The notes: a model not told the origin generated them from the letters alone. A DNA stretch of 45,266 bases from an uncultured Schlesneria sp. (GCA_903858935.1 CAIOKO010000069.1:1-45266), one strand, 5' to 3'; positions 33,737 to 43,210 are shown, counted from the stretch's first letter. Made by a program: numbers and translations.

Positions 33737-34009
33737 TCATTCGACTTCGTCACCGAAGACGAATTGACGTGGGATAAGCGGTTGTGCCGGTTTAATAGCA
33801 ACCCGGATGGTATCTCGATCCACTGAACCGTCTTGACTGGCGTTTGCTTCTTTCAATCGTGTTGGTGGGAATGACACGACCTTCCGTCCGCTTGTTTTCT
33901 GCCGCTCCCTTGCATCCTGAATCATGGCATGCAAGTCGTAGTTGAACTGAATTGCCAAGGCTTCACGCGCCTGTCGCACTTCAGCAACGATCGTGTCAAT
34001 GGGCGGCAT
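33737..34009 (-). CDS. putative antitoxin of the PIN toxin pair
   Basis: A 90-residue protein starting MPPIDTIVAEVRQAREALAI, a helical N-terminus with a basic middle (ARERQKTSGRKVVSF) and a short C-terminal tail ending FGDEVE. It has no clear DNA-binding fold that I can name. The call rests on its place: it begins three bases after the stop of the PIN-domain gene, and the last codons of that gene (AAGGAG) act as its ribosome binding site. In this order the toxin precedes the antitoxin, the reverse of the usual vapBC layout. Confidence 0.6.
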   Translation of the reverse strand: MPPIDTIVAEVRQAREALAIQFNYDLHAMIQDARERQKTSGRKVVSFPPTRLKEANASQDGSVDRDTIRVAIKPAQPLIPRQFVFGDEVE

Positions 34010-34012
34010 GGT

Positions 34013-34486
34013 TTACTCCTTAAGCAGTTCTTCGGGTGTGCAAATAACCGGCGGTTGATAGCCGAAGCCGCGACAGACCTCATCAATATTAAAACGAAGT
34101 TCAGCGTTCGCAATGTGTGTGCAATTCCACGTCATTAAATACTGCATGCCGTTGACTGTCGCAATGGCGATATGGAGCGAGTCGGCCGCTGCCTTGGGCG
34201 GCAGCGGAACTCGTTTCATAAGTTCGGCAGCGAGCGGTTGAACACCGTCACTCGGATCAAGCAACGGTATGTCTGCCAAAACTTCCAATCGGCGTCTTGC
34301 GGCATCTGGGTCACCAGCACTTGCCTCATCGATCACGAATTGTGAAACGAATACGTCGAAGTCCTGCCGTCGGGATTCCCACCATTCACGAGTTATTTGT
34401 TGATGACCGGCCATGATCAGATCACGGCTTGGCCATGCGGTCAAATAACTCGGGACCGTTGTTTCCAGATACACTCTTGGCTTCAT
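34013..34486 (-). CDS. PIN-domain toxin (VapC-like RNase)
   Basis: A 157-residue PIN-domain protein, probably a metal-dependent RNase of a type II toxin-antitoxin pair. Features: N-terminal RVYLETTVPSYLTAWPS (Glu where many VapC have Asp), the middle acidic residue in QFVIDEASAGD, then KAAADSLHIAIATVNGMQYLMTWNCTHIANA, a pattern seen in one PIN subgroup. The final codons read AAGGAG-TAA and supply the ribosome binding site of the antitoxin gene. Activity is unproven; the substitution in the first acidic position is shared by this subgroup as far as I know. Confidence 0.75.
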   Translation of the reverse strand: MKPRVYLETTVPSYLTAWPSRDLIMAGHQQITREWWESRRQDFDVFVSQFVIDEASAGDPDAARRRLEVLADIPLLDPSDGVQPLAAELMKRVPLPPKAAADSLHIAIATVNGMQYLMTWNCTHIANAELRFNIDEVCRGFGYQPPVICTPEELLKE

Positions 34487-34809
34487 TACAAATCACACAT
34501 TGCAGCATCTCACCGGATCACAGAATGACATCGAAACCGACGAACGGTCAGTATAGACAAATCGTCGAAGACTACCAATTAAGACTTTCACCGCGTCGCG
34601 ACGGAGCGCGCCGGACACGTCAATCCGCAAGTAATTGACGTCCTTAAAACATTCGCCTTCCCGAATCACTCGACAGCAATTAACCGTTTCGAGACGATTT
34701 TGAACTCGACCTATGAATGAGTTTGTGACACAGTCATAAACTCACAAGGAATCGATCGTTGTGACGAACGAATAAAATCCGATTCGACATTGCGGAGAAT
34801 GACGTCAGG
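34487..34809. other. spacer before glgX
   Basis: No gene was recognised between the divergent PIN toxin and glgX. The notable structure is the dyad at 34719-34743. Confidence 0.5.
34719..34743. promoter_or_regulatory. 25-bp dyad, candidate operator upstream of glgX
   Basis: GAGTTTGTGAC-ACA-GTCATAAACTC is an inverted repeat with 10 of 11 arm positions matched. It lies 66 bases before the glgX ATG. TTGTGAC...GTCATAA resembles sites of CRP/FNR-type regulators, but the spacing is not the classical one. The regulator is unknown. Confidence 0.45.
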
Positions 34810-37005
34810 ATGGCAATTCAACGAGTCTGGCCCGGCCGCTCAGCTCCTCTTGGAGCGACCTGGGATGGCAAAGGAGTCAATTTTGCCGTGTTCTCTGAAC
34901 ACGCCACGCAGGTTGACCTTTGTCTGTTCGATTCTCCGCTTGCCACAAAGGAAACCGATCGCATCCCACTCCCCGATCTGACAGACCATGTCTGGAATGG
35001 TTATCTTCCTGATGTGAAGCCAGGTCAGCTTTATGGATTTCGAGCACATGGTCCGTATGAGCCGCAACGGGGATTACGGTTTAATGCCAACAAAGTTCTG
35101 CTCGACCCCTACGCCAAAGGGATCGGACGTGATCTGACCTGGACCGATGCCGCATTCGGTTATCGCGTTGGTGACCCGGCCGGCGATCTCAGTTTTGACG
35201 AGCGAGACAACGCCGCGACTGCTCCCCTGGCCGCCGTCATCAATCCCGCGTTTCCCTGGATGGGTGATAAACCGCTCCGCACTCCGTGGCATAAAACGTT
35301 GATTTACGAAATGCACGTGAAAGGCTTTTCGTACAAAAGCCCGTGGGTGCCGCGCGAAAGCCGGGGAAAGTATGCCGGAGTTTCCTGCGAAGGTTCTCTA
35401 CGGCATTTGCGCGATCTGGGTGTCACCGCCGTCGAATTGATGCCCGTTCATCATCACGTTGACGAACGATCGCTCGTCGAACGAGGACTCTCCAACTACT
35501 GGGGCTACAACACACTGGCCTTTCTGGCACCCGATCTTCGGTTTGGCTCGTCCCGTGATCCTCAACGAACTGTCAACGAATTCAAACGGATGGTTCGACG
35601 ATTACACCGTAATGGTTTCGAGGTGATCCTCGACGTTGTCTATAACCACACTTGCGAAGGAAACCAGTACGGACCGACAATCTCGCTGAAGGGTCTGGAC
35701 AATACGTCGTACTATCGAGTCGCCGATCAACCGCGATATTACAAGGACTACACGGGATGCGGTAACACCCTGAATATGCAATCCCCTCGCGTGCTGCAAT
35801 TGATCATGGACAGCCTGCGCTATTGGGTTCAAGAGATGCACGTTGACGGGTTCCGGTTCGATCTGGCCGCCGCACTTGCTCGTGAGCTGCACGATGTCGA
35901 CAAGCTCGGTGCCTTCTTCGACATCATTCATCAAGACCCAATTCTGTCACAGGTCAAGCTGATCGCCGAACCCTGGGATGTCGGGCCCGGCGGTTATCAG
36001 GTCGGAAATTTCCCCGTCTTGTGGACGGAATGGAATGGAAAGTATCGCGACTGCGTCCGCAAGTTCTGGCGCGGCGATGGACACACCGCCAGCGAGTTCG
36101 CTACCCGCTTATGCGGCAGCAGCGATCTTTACGAAGGGACCGGTCGAAGGCCCTATGCCAGCATCAACTTCGTGACGTCGCACGACGGATTCTCGTTGAA
36201 TGACCTCGTCAGCTACAACCATAAGCACAACGAAGCGAACGGCGAAAACAACGGCGACGGAGACAATCATAACATCAGCTGGAACTGCGGCGCTGAAGGG
36301 AAAACAGAAGACCTGTCGGTCATAGAACGACGAAAACGCCAGAAGCAGAATTTCATCGCCACGTTGATGATCTCACAAGGGGTGGCAATGCTCCGCAGTG
36401 GCGATGAATTCAGTCAGTCGCAGGATGGGAACAATAACGCCTACTGTCAGGACAATCCGATCAGTTGGCTGCGCTGGAAGTTGACGGACGAAGAACAGGG
36501 AATTTTCGAGTTCACCAGAAAAGCGATTGAGCTCTGGAAAAACCAGCCGGTCCTTCAACGTCGCAAGTTTTTCCAGGGCCGGATGATTCGCGGCGAACTG
36601 GTTCGGGATGTCCTGTGGTTAACCCCACTGGGCGAACAAATGACCGACTCGGACTGGAACAAGCACTATACCCGCTGTCTCGGAATGCGTCTGGAAGGGC
36701 AGATGGATGACGAGATCGACGACAAGGGGCGCCACATCGTTGGTGACACACTGTTAATCCTGTTCAACTCGCACAACGAAACAATCCCCTTCCTGATGCC
36801 GCCGCACGCTGAATCCGATTTCTGGCAGCCAGTCCTCGACACCGCCACAGACCGACCATTGAAACGACTGCTGGAAGCGCAGCCCTATCCATTACAGGCT
36901 CATTCACTCGCCGTTCTAAAATTAAACCGCCCGAAGCCGAAATTACTGGCACGAGCAAGATCGGTGATTCATCGCATTCTGGAAAAGAGCCGGCGTTCAA
37001 CATAA
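34810..37005 (+). CDS. glgX: GlgX-type glycogen debranching enzyme
   Basis: A GH13 isoamylase-type debranching enzyme that cleaves alpha-1,6 branches of glycogen. The protein is 731 residues. It begins with a CBM48-like segment ([26 protein letters not shown]), then GH13 motifs in order: DVVYNH, the nucleophile Asp in GFRFDLA, the acid Glu in IAEPWD, and TSHDGFS. GCGNTLN and [20 protein letters not shown] match the GlgX/isoamylase group. Start ATG 34810 has a GGAG 13 bases before and a nearer CAGG. The pathway partners (glgP, glgB) are not in the window. A family-C repeat pair begins directly at its stop. Confidence 0.93.
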   Translation: MAIQRVWPGRSAPLGATWDGKGVNFAVFSEHATQVDLCLFDSPLATKETDRIPLPDLTDHVWNGYLPDVKPGQLYGFRAHGPYEPQRGLRFNANKVLLDPYAKGIGRDLTWTDAAFGYRVGDPAGDLSFDERDNAATAPLAAVINPAFPWMGDKPLRTPWHKTLIYEMHVKGFSYKSPWVPRESRGKYAGVSCEGSLRHLRDLGVTAVELMPVHHHVDERSLVERGLSNYWGYNTLAFLAPDLRFGSSRDPQRTVNEFKRMVRRLHRNGFEVILDVVYNHTCEGNQYGPTISLKGLDNTSYYRVADQPRYYKDYTGCGNTLNMQSPRVLQLIMDSLRYWVQEMHVDGFRFDLAAALARELHDVDKLGAFFDIIHQDPILSQVKLIAEPWDVGPGGYQVGNFPVLWTEWNGKYRDCVRKFWRGDGHTASEFATRLCGSSDLYEGTGRRPYASINFVTSHDGFSLNDLVSYNHKHNEANGENNGDGDNHNISWNCGAEGKTEDLSVIERRKRQKQNFIATLMISQGVAMLRSGDEFSQSQDGNNNAYCQDNPISWLRWKLTDEEQGIFEFTRKAIELWKNQPVLQRRKFFQGRMIRGELVRDVLWLTPLGEQMTDSDWNKHYTRCLGMRLEGQMDDEIDDKGRHIVGDTLLILFNSHNETIPFLMPPHAESDFWQPVLDTATDRPLKRLLEAQPYPLQAHSLAVLKLNRPKPKLLARARSVIHRILEKSRRST

Positions 37006-37143
37006 ATCCGGCACAGCCGGTTCGAGCGCGTCGGGCGATCGGTTGAGAACAGGATGACCCTCTTGCATCACGTCGCGACAGCTTTCCAATCAACGCGCAA
37101 ACGGTCAACCTATTCTCAACCCATCGTCCGACGCGCACGAAAA
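37006..37143. repeat. family-C repeat pair, inverted, after glgX
   Basis: Two related units face each other. The left one (reverse) starts with the CCGGCACAGCCGG hairpin at 37008-37020. The right one (37091-37143) holds AACGCGCAAACGGTCAACC followed by TATTCTCAACCCATCGTC. The same sequence recurs at 37851-37914 and, reversed, at 43108-43177. Together they could form a long hairpin. Confidence 0.65.
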
Positions 37144-37325
37144 GGGGGGTCGGGTGTTCAAATTTCAAAATTGGCATGAAAACTGTCACAAACATGCCCA
37201 GGGCTGAGCGACGCGGCGACAGCCGCAAAGCGCTACCCTGGGTCCGAGTGCGCTGGAATTTCCAGCCCTGCTAAGGGCGACACAAACGGTCTCATCAGCA
37301 GAAAAGCTGGAATAACCGACTTGCA

Positions 37326-37553
37326 TCACAGAGCGGCGGCTTCCAGCCGCAGAGGGAATTGCAGAATCGAGAGACGGCGGCTGTAAGCCTCGCTTTCATT
37401 GACACAGAAAGTGGGTACCACGGTTTTACCGTCTTCGGTAAGGCCGTGCTCTTCCGACACCTTATCGCACAATGAAGACACGGCCTTGTCGAAGCCTCCA
37501 GAGTGGCTTCGCCTCAGACCAAAGTAGCCATCATCGCTCCGCGTGATGAGCAT
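37326..37553 (-). other. short reading frame carried by element A, copy 2
   Basis: This 75-residue frame starts MLITRSDDGYFGLRRS in the left arm of element A and contains SEEHGLTEDGKTVV. It aligns with the frame at 1843-1983 over most of the latter's length, with a two-codon gap that keeps the frame. The DNA of the TEDG part also folds as a hairpin (TTTACCG/CGGTAAG) with paired changes relative to copy 1. Coding and structural explanations are both open. Confidence 0.3.
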
Positions 37554-37691
37554 TGTTCGAGAACCTGCCAAATTACAATCCGCACGTTCTCAAATCAGAA
37601 ATTTAAACGGAATATCTGCCAAGATGCTGAGGCAACGCTTGAATCGTTTTCGACGCATGCTCATCACGCGGAGCGATGATGGCTACTTTGG
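37519..37691. repeat. inverted-repeat element, family A, copy 2
   Basis: Perfect 34-bp inverted arms at 37519-37552 and 37658-37691, the same sequence as copy 1. The interior aligns with the reverse complement of copy 1. Similarity continues leftward to about 37415. It lies in the 1-kb gene-poor spacer between glgX and the M56 gene, which otherwise holds family-C repeats. Confidence 0.85.
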
Positions 37692-37850
37692 ATGAAATCC
37701 TGAAACTTGACTCTTTGAGTCAAGTTTCAGGCCCGAAGAAGTCCAAAGCCGTGGCACTCCGAGTTTTGAACGTTAATCTGTTCATAGCGCGCAACAGTAT
37801 TAAGTTACGCCGGTGTGGTCGTCTCTTCAGGCAGTCTTGTCACTCCCAAC

Positions 37851-37914
37851 CAACGCGTAAACGGTCAACCTATTCTCAACCCGTCGTCGAACGCGCACAA
37901 ACTGGCTGTGCCAG
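37851..37914. repeat. family-C repeat, single unit
   Basis: CAACGCGTAAACGGTCAACC, then TATTCTCAACCCGTCGTC, ending in CTGGCTGTGCCAG (hairpin). It closely matches the right unit at 37091-37143. It lies about 95 bases before the M56 gene and may carry part of its promoter region. Confidence 0.65.
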
Positions 37915-38007
37915 GCCAGTGGCATCTCATGATCAATTCCCGTATTTTCTCATCGGGCAAATTCTTCACGCGGTGACTCACCAGATACAACCGCAGGAGT
38001 TATCGAA

Positions 38008-40182
38008 ATGGATTTCGAGTCATTGTTAGTCGAGCCGACACTCGAAGCGGCCGGTGCGTGGAACCGTATGTCTCTAGACGCTCTGGTCTGGATGGCCGGT
38101 TCGTTTTCCAAGGTTTTGCCGTTATTCGTACTTGTCTTGATCGTCACATCGATCTTCCGCCGCTGGCTTGCGCCGTCAGCACGGCATGCGTTGTGGTCAC
38201 TGGTCCTGATCCGTTTGATGCTCCCCGCCAGCATCGCAAGCCCCGTCAGCCTTCAGCACGTCTTTTCGCTCGCGAATGTCTCGAAACTGACGAACCAGAA
38301 ATCATTGCCGGACTGGCTGATGTTTGTCAGCGGTCAGACGGAATCGAAAAACGCCAGCCCACTGATGTCCGAGAACGACACTGCTGCTTCACCGAAACCA
38401 TCGCTGCTTCGACGACTTAGTCCCGGTCTGAATGTCTCGATGAAGATCCTGCTCGTCACAGGATCAACACTGATGGCGATCGCTACGGTCTTTGCATTCT
38501 GGCAAGCTGTTGGCTGGGCGAGATACAGCTGTCAATGTACCGACCCGAAGAGTTGCGACCAGTTGAGCGAGGCACAACGGAACTTTGGAATTGGAACAAC
38601 GATCCGGTTGAGATCGGCCCTGCAAATCCGATCGGCAGCCACATTCGACTGGCTTTGGCCGATCATTCTTGTGCCGGAAAACATGGACACGCTGCCCGAG
38701 ACGCAGCGAACGCATCTGATCTGGCATGAAATGGCAAGAATCAAACGATATGACTCGGCCAAAAGTCTCTTATTCAGCGTCGTCCGTATTCTCCACTGGT
38801 GGAACCCGATCTTCTGGTGGACCCAATGGCAATGGAAGCTGGAACGAGAACTCGCCTGCGACCGGCTTGTAGTTCAACGACTGGGCGAACAGCAGGCGGA
38901 AGAATACCGCCAGACATTGACGCATTACCTGGAGAATCCTTCAAAGCATCCCAAGCCGATCATCGACCCGCCCGGATTTGTGTCGTTCTACGATTCAAAC
39001 AAGACTCTCGGTCGAAGAATTCAGGGGCTGTCGCACGACAGCGGACCTGATAACCGCTTCAATTCCTGTTTCGCCTGGTGCACGCTGCTGATTCTTGGTG
39101 TCACCGGTTTGACCGACGCCGCACGAGTTCCGTTGCAGCAGAGCCCGATCGAATTGCCACCCGGAACGACGTGGCATGATTCACAGGCGCACGAAATATC
39201 ATCGAAAGAGCTGGATACTCGCACATACGACGTCAGTCAGTGTCTCAATCGGTTGCGAGAATCGGAATTTGATTCGGTCTCGGAATGCTATTATCCGCTG
39301 GAATGGATGATGGACCAGGTGTCGCAAGAATTAACGATGGCGATCAATGGAATTCTCCATTCTGCCGACTGGCGTCTTTCATCGGGACCGGCGAATCAAT
39401 CCTTGGGGGGTTCGAATTGCCAGATCGTCGACCAGACAATGATTGTTCGAGCGACCGCCAGTCAACACGATCAGATTGCCCGCATGATCTCGCATTACGT
39501 TGTCGATGGCCGACGTCAAATCACCGTCGAAATTCGTACGATCAGGACTTCAATCGAACTGAGCCAACTATTTCCGCAAGCACGTGGCCAGATCTTTAAC
39601 TCCACATCGATTTCTAATCCGTTTGTCTCCTTCGGCTCTAACCTGTCCGACACCCCCTCAACCAAGGCATCGAGTCAATCACTTCAGACCCCATTACCCG
39701 TTTTTATTACGACTCTTTCTCCCGACACGGCAACTTATTGTTTGAATCAGGCCCAGGGAGATCAACGTGCCAACGTTCTGTTCGCACCGAAAGTGACGAG
39801 CTTCGACGGAATATCCGCAATGATTTCTGATGAAAGAAGCCGACCTTTCGCCACCGGCTTTGTGAGTGCGGGTTCCGGTCTGGAACCGAAAGCCACAACA
39901 GGTCACGACGGTTTCCAGTTACAGACAACCGCACAGGCCGTTGCAGACAAGGTTCACCTCAATGTTGCCTTCAAGCTTTCAAACATTCTTAACGTGCGAA
40001 CTCGACAATTCCGATCCGAATCGGGTGAGTATCAACTTCAAATACCGGAACAGCAGGAATCGGTATTCCAGTCAAACGTCATTCTGAACGACGGTCACAC
40101 CCTGGTGCTGGTCCCGCTCGAACGCGACAGCCAGGGGCTGTTGACGTTATTATTGATCACTCCAAGAATTCTCGGCGAATGA
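38008..40182 (+). CDS. BlaR1/M56-like membrane protein with secretin-like tail and altered zinc motif
   Basis: A 724-residue protein. The N-terminal half has the membrane helices of M56 peptidases (LPLFVLVLIVTSIFRRWL; KILLVTGSTLMAIATVFAFW). The zinc motif reads HEMAR at 240-244 (HEMARIKRYD), where M56 enzymes have HExxH, so the second His is Arg. The downstream E281-LACD285, usually the third ligand region, is kept. The protein may thus be a non-proteolytic sensor. The C-terminal third contains QRANVLFAPKVTSFDGISAMI, like the secretin domain motif, with a hydrophobic ending (HTLVLVPLERD, LLTLLLITPRIL). AGGAG eight bases before ATG 38008 fixes the start. A sequencing error at the His codon seems unlikely, as more than one base would have to change. 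Confidence 0.82.
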   Translation: MDFESLLVEPTLEAAGAWNRMSLDALVWMAGSFSKVLPLFVLVLIVTSIFRRWLAPSARHALWSLVLIRLMLPASIASPVSLQHVFSLANVSKLTNQKSLPDWLMFVSGQTESKNASPLMSENDTAASPKPSLLRRLSPGLNVSMKILLVTGSTLMAIATVFAFWQAVGWARYSCQCTDPKSCDQLSEAQRNFGIGTTIRLRSALQIRSAATFDWLWPIILVPENMDTLPETQRTHLIWHEMARIKRYDSAKSLLFSVVRILHWWNPIFWWTQWQWKLERELACDRLVVQRLGEQQAEEYRQTLTHYLENPSKHPKPIIDPPGFVSFYDSNKTLGRRIQGLSHDSGPDNRFNSCFAWCTLLILGVTGLTDAARVPLQQSPIELPPGTTWHDSQAHEISSKELDTRTYDVSQCLNRLRESEFDSVSECYYPLEWMMDQVSQELTMAINGILHSADWRLSSGPANQSLGGSNCQIVDQTMIVRATASQHDQIARMISHYVVDGRRQITVEIRTIRTSIELSQLFPQARGQIFNSTSISNPFVSFGSNLSDTPSTKASSQSLQTPLPVFITTLSPDTATYCLNQAQGDQRANVLFAPKVTSFDGISAMISDERSRPFATGFVSAGSGLEPKATTGHDGFQLQTTAQAVADKVHLNVAFKLSNILNVRTRQFRSESGEYQLQIPEQQESVFQSNVILNDGHTLVLVPLERDSQGLLTLLLITPRILGE

Positions 40183-40728
40183 GCGGCGGAGTCTTTTTGC
40201 TCGATTTCAAATCAATCAGCCTCGATTCGTATTTCTTTCATTGCAACAAACATTCAGTCAAGCGCAGCATTGTGGCTTGCAACCCTTTCTGTTATCTGTA
40301 TTATTATTTTTGTTATCCATATTTCAATGACGGCTTTTTGGGGGGCGTCGCGAATGATTTTTAAAGACTGAGCGACTGCTTCCCTAAAAGTGCCAGCGAG
40401 GCTTTGCCTCAGACCAAAGTAGCCATCATCGCTCCACGTGATGAGCATCGTTCGAAAACCTGACAAATTCCGCGCCGCATATTTTCAATAAAAGTATTCA
40501 AACGAAGTCTTTGCTCCGATGCGTCGGCAACGCTTGAACCGTTTCTGACAAATGCTCATCACGCGGAGCGATGATGGCTTCTTTGGAAGATGTCCGGAAA
40601 CTTGAAGAAGTCCGATGCGCTGTCGCATCATTAACTCACCTCATGCCAACCGCAGTAAAAACGCATCACCTCGACCAATCGACCCGGGTCACTAACGAAA
40701 GTCACTTAACGAATCACAGGAATCAGAA
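40183..40728. other. spacer before the GYF_2 membrane protein, holding element A
   Basis: No gene was seen. A T/A-rich tract (40290-40330) precedes element A copy 3 at 40414-40586. After the element there are about 140 bases without visible features, ending in AGGAATC before the next ATG. Confidence 0.5.
40414..40586. repeat. inverted-repeat element, family A, copy 3
   Basis: The arms at 40414-40447 and 40553-40586 match the family arms with one change in each arm. The interior aligns with copy 2, including AACGCTTGAACCGTTT before the right arm. The sequence AGGCTTTGCCTCAGA directly left of it matches the flank of copy 2, so the element extends a little beyond the arm. Confidence 0.85.
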
Positions 40729-42150
40729 ATGGCCAATTCTGACAGCAATATGCGATTTTTCGTGCGGATTCGTGGAAAAGTTCACGGACCGTATTCCGTT
40801 AAACAACTGAGCGCGCTGCGCAGTCAAGGACGGTTCGGTGAAACTGACGAAGTCTCGCTGGATGGAAACACCTGGGAACCTGGTTCAACGCTCGAACAAC
40901 TCTTCACCTCATTACAAAAGCCGTCTCAGTCGAAGTCCAGGGAAATGAACGCAGAACCGGTCTCGGTACCTGCAGCCAGCACACCGAAAACATCCACGCC
41001 AGCCCCCCGGGATGCCAGCGCGGTCTGGCATTACAGCGTCAACGACGAGCAACTCGGCCCGGTGTCGTTAAGCGAGCTCCGACAAATGCTCGACCTGGGT
41101 CGACTGACACTTCGTGATCTGGTGTGGCGACAAGGGATGTCAGAATGGTGTACCGCATCCGACATCAAAGAGCTTAATCCCGTTCCGGCGGAACTCGCAG
41201 AACTGGCGGACATTGTCGACAATGACGAACCAAAACGCCGAACAAAATCCAAGTCGATCAAAAAAGTTTCTGCTGATGACGAGACCGAGACGAACGAGCC
41301 ATTAGCGCCTCATTTCTTCGATCAATTTCTCAGTCTTCTGCGTGAAGGGATCAGCGAAAACTTCCTTGCCTCGGAAGGAAAAGGTGCTGTCGAATTAGGA
41401 CGGTGGGCCATTTATCTGTCGATCCTGGTCAACCTGGCAATCGCGTTATACGCAGCTATCGGGTTGAAAAGTCCAGAAATCGCCCTGGGGGGAATCGGAT
41501 TCGTCGCCGTCGCATTGATGCTGCAGTATAGCGCCATCAAGTCGTGTGGAGCGATCAGTCAATTGTTGCGAGCCAAAACCCTGCGGATGTCTTCGACGGC
41601 ATTTTTCGATTCGCTGGTGATCATGCTGTTGATCGGAGGAATCGTCGCACTCGTCGAGTTTTCCATCTATGCCTATCAATTCAAACAAACCCCGATGTAC
41701 ATCGTTGGGTTCGGACTATTTATGCTCTGTGAGTATCTTGCCTTGATACTTCTTCACCCTCAGGCGATCGGCATCACGATTTCCCCCAGGGCCAGTACCG
41801 GAGAAGAAGCGATCGCAATTTTGACATTCTTCATGATGTTGCCACTCCGCTTCGTCGCAGCGGTGTTTGCTTTCGGTTCAGTCATCTCAACCATCGGCAG
41901 CATCGCGGCACTCGTCATGTTGCTGTTCGCCAATACAAAAAGCGAAGACGACATTGCCGGTGCTGGCGGGATCGCTGCCGGTTCAATGGCCTCGCTGCTT
42001 GTCAGTGCGGCGTTTCCCTTCGGCATGTATGTCTATTTCGTCTTTGCCTACCTGATCATCGACGTCGTTCGTTCGATCCTCGTCATCCCCGACAAACTCG
42101 ACCAGTTGTCACGAACAAGTTTCAATAGCCAGAATCAAGCAGGCGAGTAA
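40729..42150 (+). CDS. two GYF_2 domains fused to a polytopic membrane region
   Basis: A 473-residue protein. An N-terminal GYF_2-like domain (RFFVRIRGKVHGPYSVKQL, GNTWEPGSTLEQL) is followed by a second (WHYSVNDEQLGPVSLSELRQML, DLVWRQGMSEWCTASDI) at about 100-148. A basic/acidic linker then leads into several hydrophobic helices (about 225-460). The ending is cytoplasmic-looking. It resembles the 8556-10115 protein in its N-terminal domains, but the membrane part is far larger. GYF-type domains act as adaptors, so the membrane part may anchor a complex; this is inference. Start ATG 40729 has AGGAATC before it. Confidence 0.75.
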   Translation: MANSDSNMRFFVRIRGKVHGPYSVKQLSALRSQGRFGETDEVSLDGNTWEPGSTLEQLFTSLQKPSQSKSREMNAEPVSVPAASTPKTSTPAPRDASAVWHYSVNDEQLGPVSLSELRQMLDLGRLTLRDLVWRQGMSEWCTASDIKELNPVPAELAELADIVDNDEPKRRTKSKSIKKVSADDETETNEPLAPHFFDQFLSLLREGISENFLASEGKGAVELGRWAIYLSILVNLAIALYAAIGLKSPEIALGGIGFVAVALMLQYSAIKSCGAISQLLRAKTLRMSSTAFFDSLVIMLLIGGIVALVEFSIYAYQFKQTPMYIVGFGLFMLCEYLALILLHPQAIGITISPRASTGEEAIAILTFFMMLPLRFVAAVFAFGSVISTIGSIAALVMLLFANTKSEDDIAGAGGIAAGSMASLLVSAAFPFGMYVYFVFAYLIIDVVRSILVIPDKLDQLSRTSFNSQNQAGE

Positions 42151-42264
42151 CAAAATCAGGCGCAGTATTCGAGTTCCAAGTCGATCTCTGGTTTAACGTG
42201 CGTCGCATAGGTCTCGATGTCAGCATTCGCCCGATGGAACAAACCCGCAGTGGATCTATATAGA

Positions 42265-42398
42265 CCCGCCCCACCCCCCCTGCGGGGGTGGTTATCGGGC
42301 CTTTGCCCTACGGATTTGCATGCAATCAGATCGATGAACGATTTGTTTGTGCTGGCGAAAGGAAACCTTAAACACCCCCGTAGAGAGGGGGCCGTTTG
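42265..42398. repeat. palindromic repeat element, family B, copy 3
   Basis: The left arm (42265-42310: CCCCCCCTGCGGGGGTGG, TTATCGGGCCTTTGCCCTA) is well kept. The right arm (about 42353-42398) is degraded (GGCGAAAGGAAACCTTAAACACCCCCG). It lies between two plus-strand genes. It is the only copy besides 341 and 3740 with both arms. Confidence 0.65.
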
Positions 42399-42516
42399 AA
42401 TCGTGATTTTTTTGACGAAAAGTCATTCACGACGTTGCCGGAAATACAAAGTTTTATTTCCGATTTCTTCATGGATCTTCGGCACTTAATGAGTCTGATT
42501 TTAGCGAGGCTAGCCA

Positions 42517-42563
42517 GGGCGAAGGCACGTTAAACACCGCCGCAAGGGGGGGGTGAGGTTTCG
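42517..42563. repeat. half copy of repeat family B
   Basis: GGGCGAAGGCACGTTAAACA followed by CCGCCGCAAGGGGGGGGTGAGG matches the family-B right arm with several changes. No left arm is near, unless the 42265 copy supplies it. Confidence 0.5.
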
Positions 42564-42658
42564 ACTGGCTTCCACTTGCGAAACGACATCAAATGTCGTG
42601 ATATTGAAAGCCGCTCCTGAACATCCGGAACGCGCTCGCTGAAAGTAAGGATTTGGGT

Positions 42659-43111
42659 ATGAACAGAGATCCCGTAAACCTCAATGCTCAATTGGCCGCT
42701 TCGCGGATTGTCTTTGGCGTGTTTGGATTCGCGTTTGCCGGAATCGGAATCACGTTGCTGGGATTTCTCTGGTTAACCCCCTTTAACGAGTTTGGTTCCC
42801 CGCCTCTTTTTTTCCGCATCTTCGGCTCGTTCATCGCTCTCGTTTTCGTCGCGACGGGTGGAACAACATTCGTCGCAGCGATCCTCGGCCAGCGCCTGCA
42901 ACGTCCCGGCACCGATTTCGATCAATTCAACCAGACAAAAGGGGAATCGCCACCCGACGGTCCCGCGATTCCTTCGTCGCCGCTCAATTATTGCTGTTCC
43001 AACTGTGGAGCGAAGCTGACGAACCAGGCCGACGTCTCGCCGCTGGGTGACGTCAAATGCTCGTTCTGCCACCAATGGTTTAATATCCATCGTCCGACAT
43101 CCGGAACATAA
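42659..43111 (+). CDS. membrane protein with C-terminal zinc ribbon
   Basis: A 150-residue protein. Two hydrophobic segments are at about 12-40 (IVFGVFGFAFAGIGITLLGF) and 50-78 (FFRIFGSFIALVFVATGG). The cytoplasmic tail carries a CxxC...CxxC zinc ribbon (CSNCGAKL and CSFCHQWF). TAAGG is nine bases before ATG 42659; TTG 42653 is less likely. No named family is known to me. A zinc-ribbon on a small membrane protein could serve as an adaptor. The gene ends directly at a family-C repeat. Confidence 0.65.
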   Translation: MNRDPVNLNAQLAASRIVFGVFGFAFAGIGITLLGFLWLTPFNEFGSPPLFFRIFGSFIALVFVATGGTTFVAAILGQRLQRPGTDFDQFNQTKGESPPDGPAIPSSPLNYCCSNCGAKLTNQADVSPLGDVKCSFCHQWFNIHRPTSGT

Positions 43112-43177
43112 ACCGGCACAGCCGGTTTATGCGCGTCGAAGGACGGGAATAAAATAGGGTAACCGTTCGCGCGTTGC
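43108..43177. repeat. family-C repeat, reversed, at the end of the zinc-ribbon gene
   Basis: The CCGGCACAGCCGG hairpin (about 43113-43125) directly follows the stop, then GCGCGTCGAAGGACGGGAAT and AGGGTAACCGTTCGCGCGTTG. This is the reverse complement of the unit at 37851-37914 with scattered changes. At this place the hairpin might help end transcription. Confidence 0.6.
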
Positions 43178-43210
43178 CGTCACAGACGTCTAGTTTTTTC
43201 ACCGCCTGAT

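Noticed and set aside
37006-38007. Repeats considered as a CRISPR array
   Set aside because: Units are irregular in spacing and orientation, few, and palindromic; no cas genes are present.
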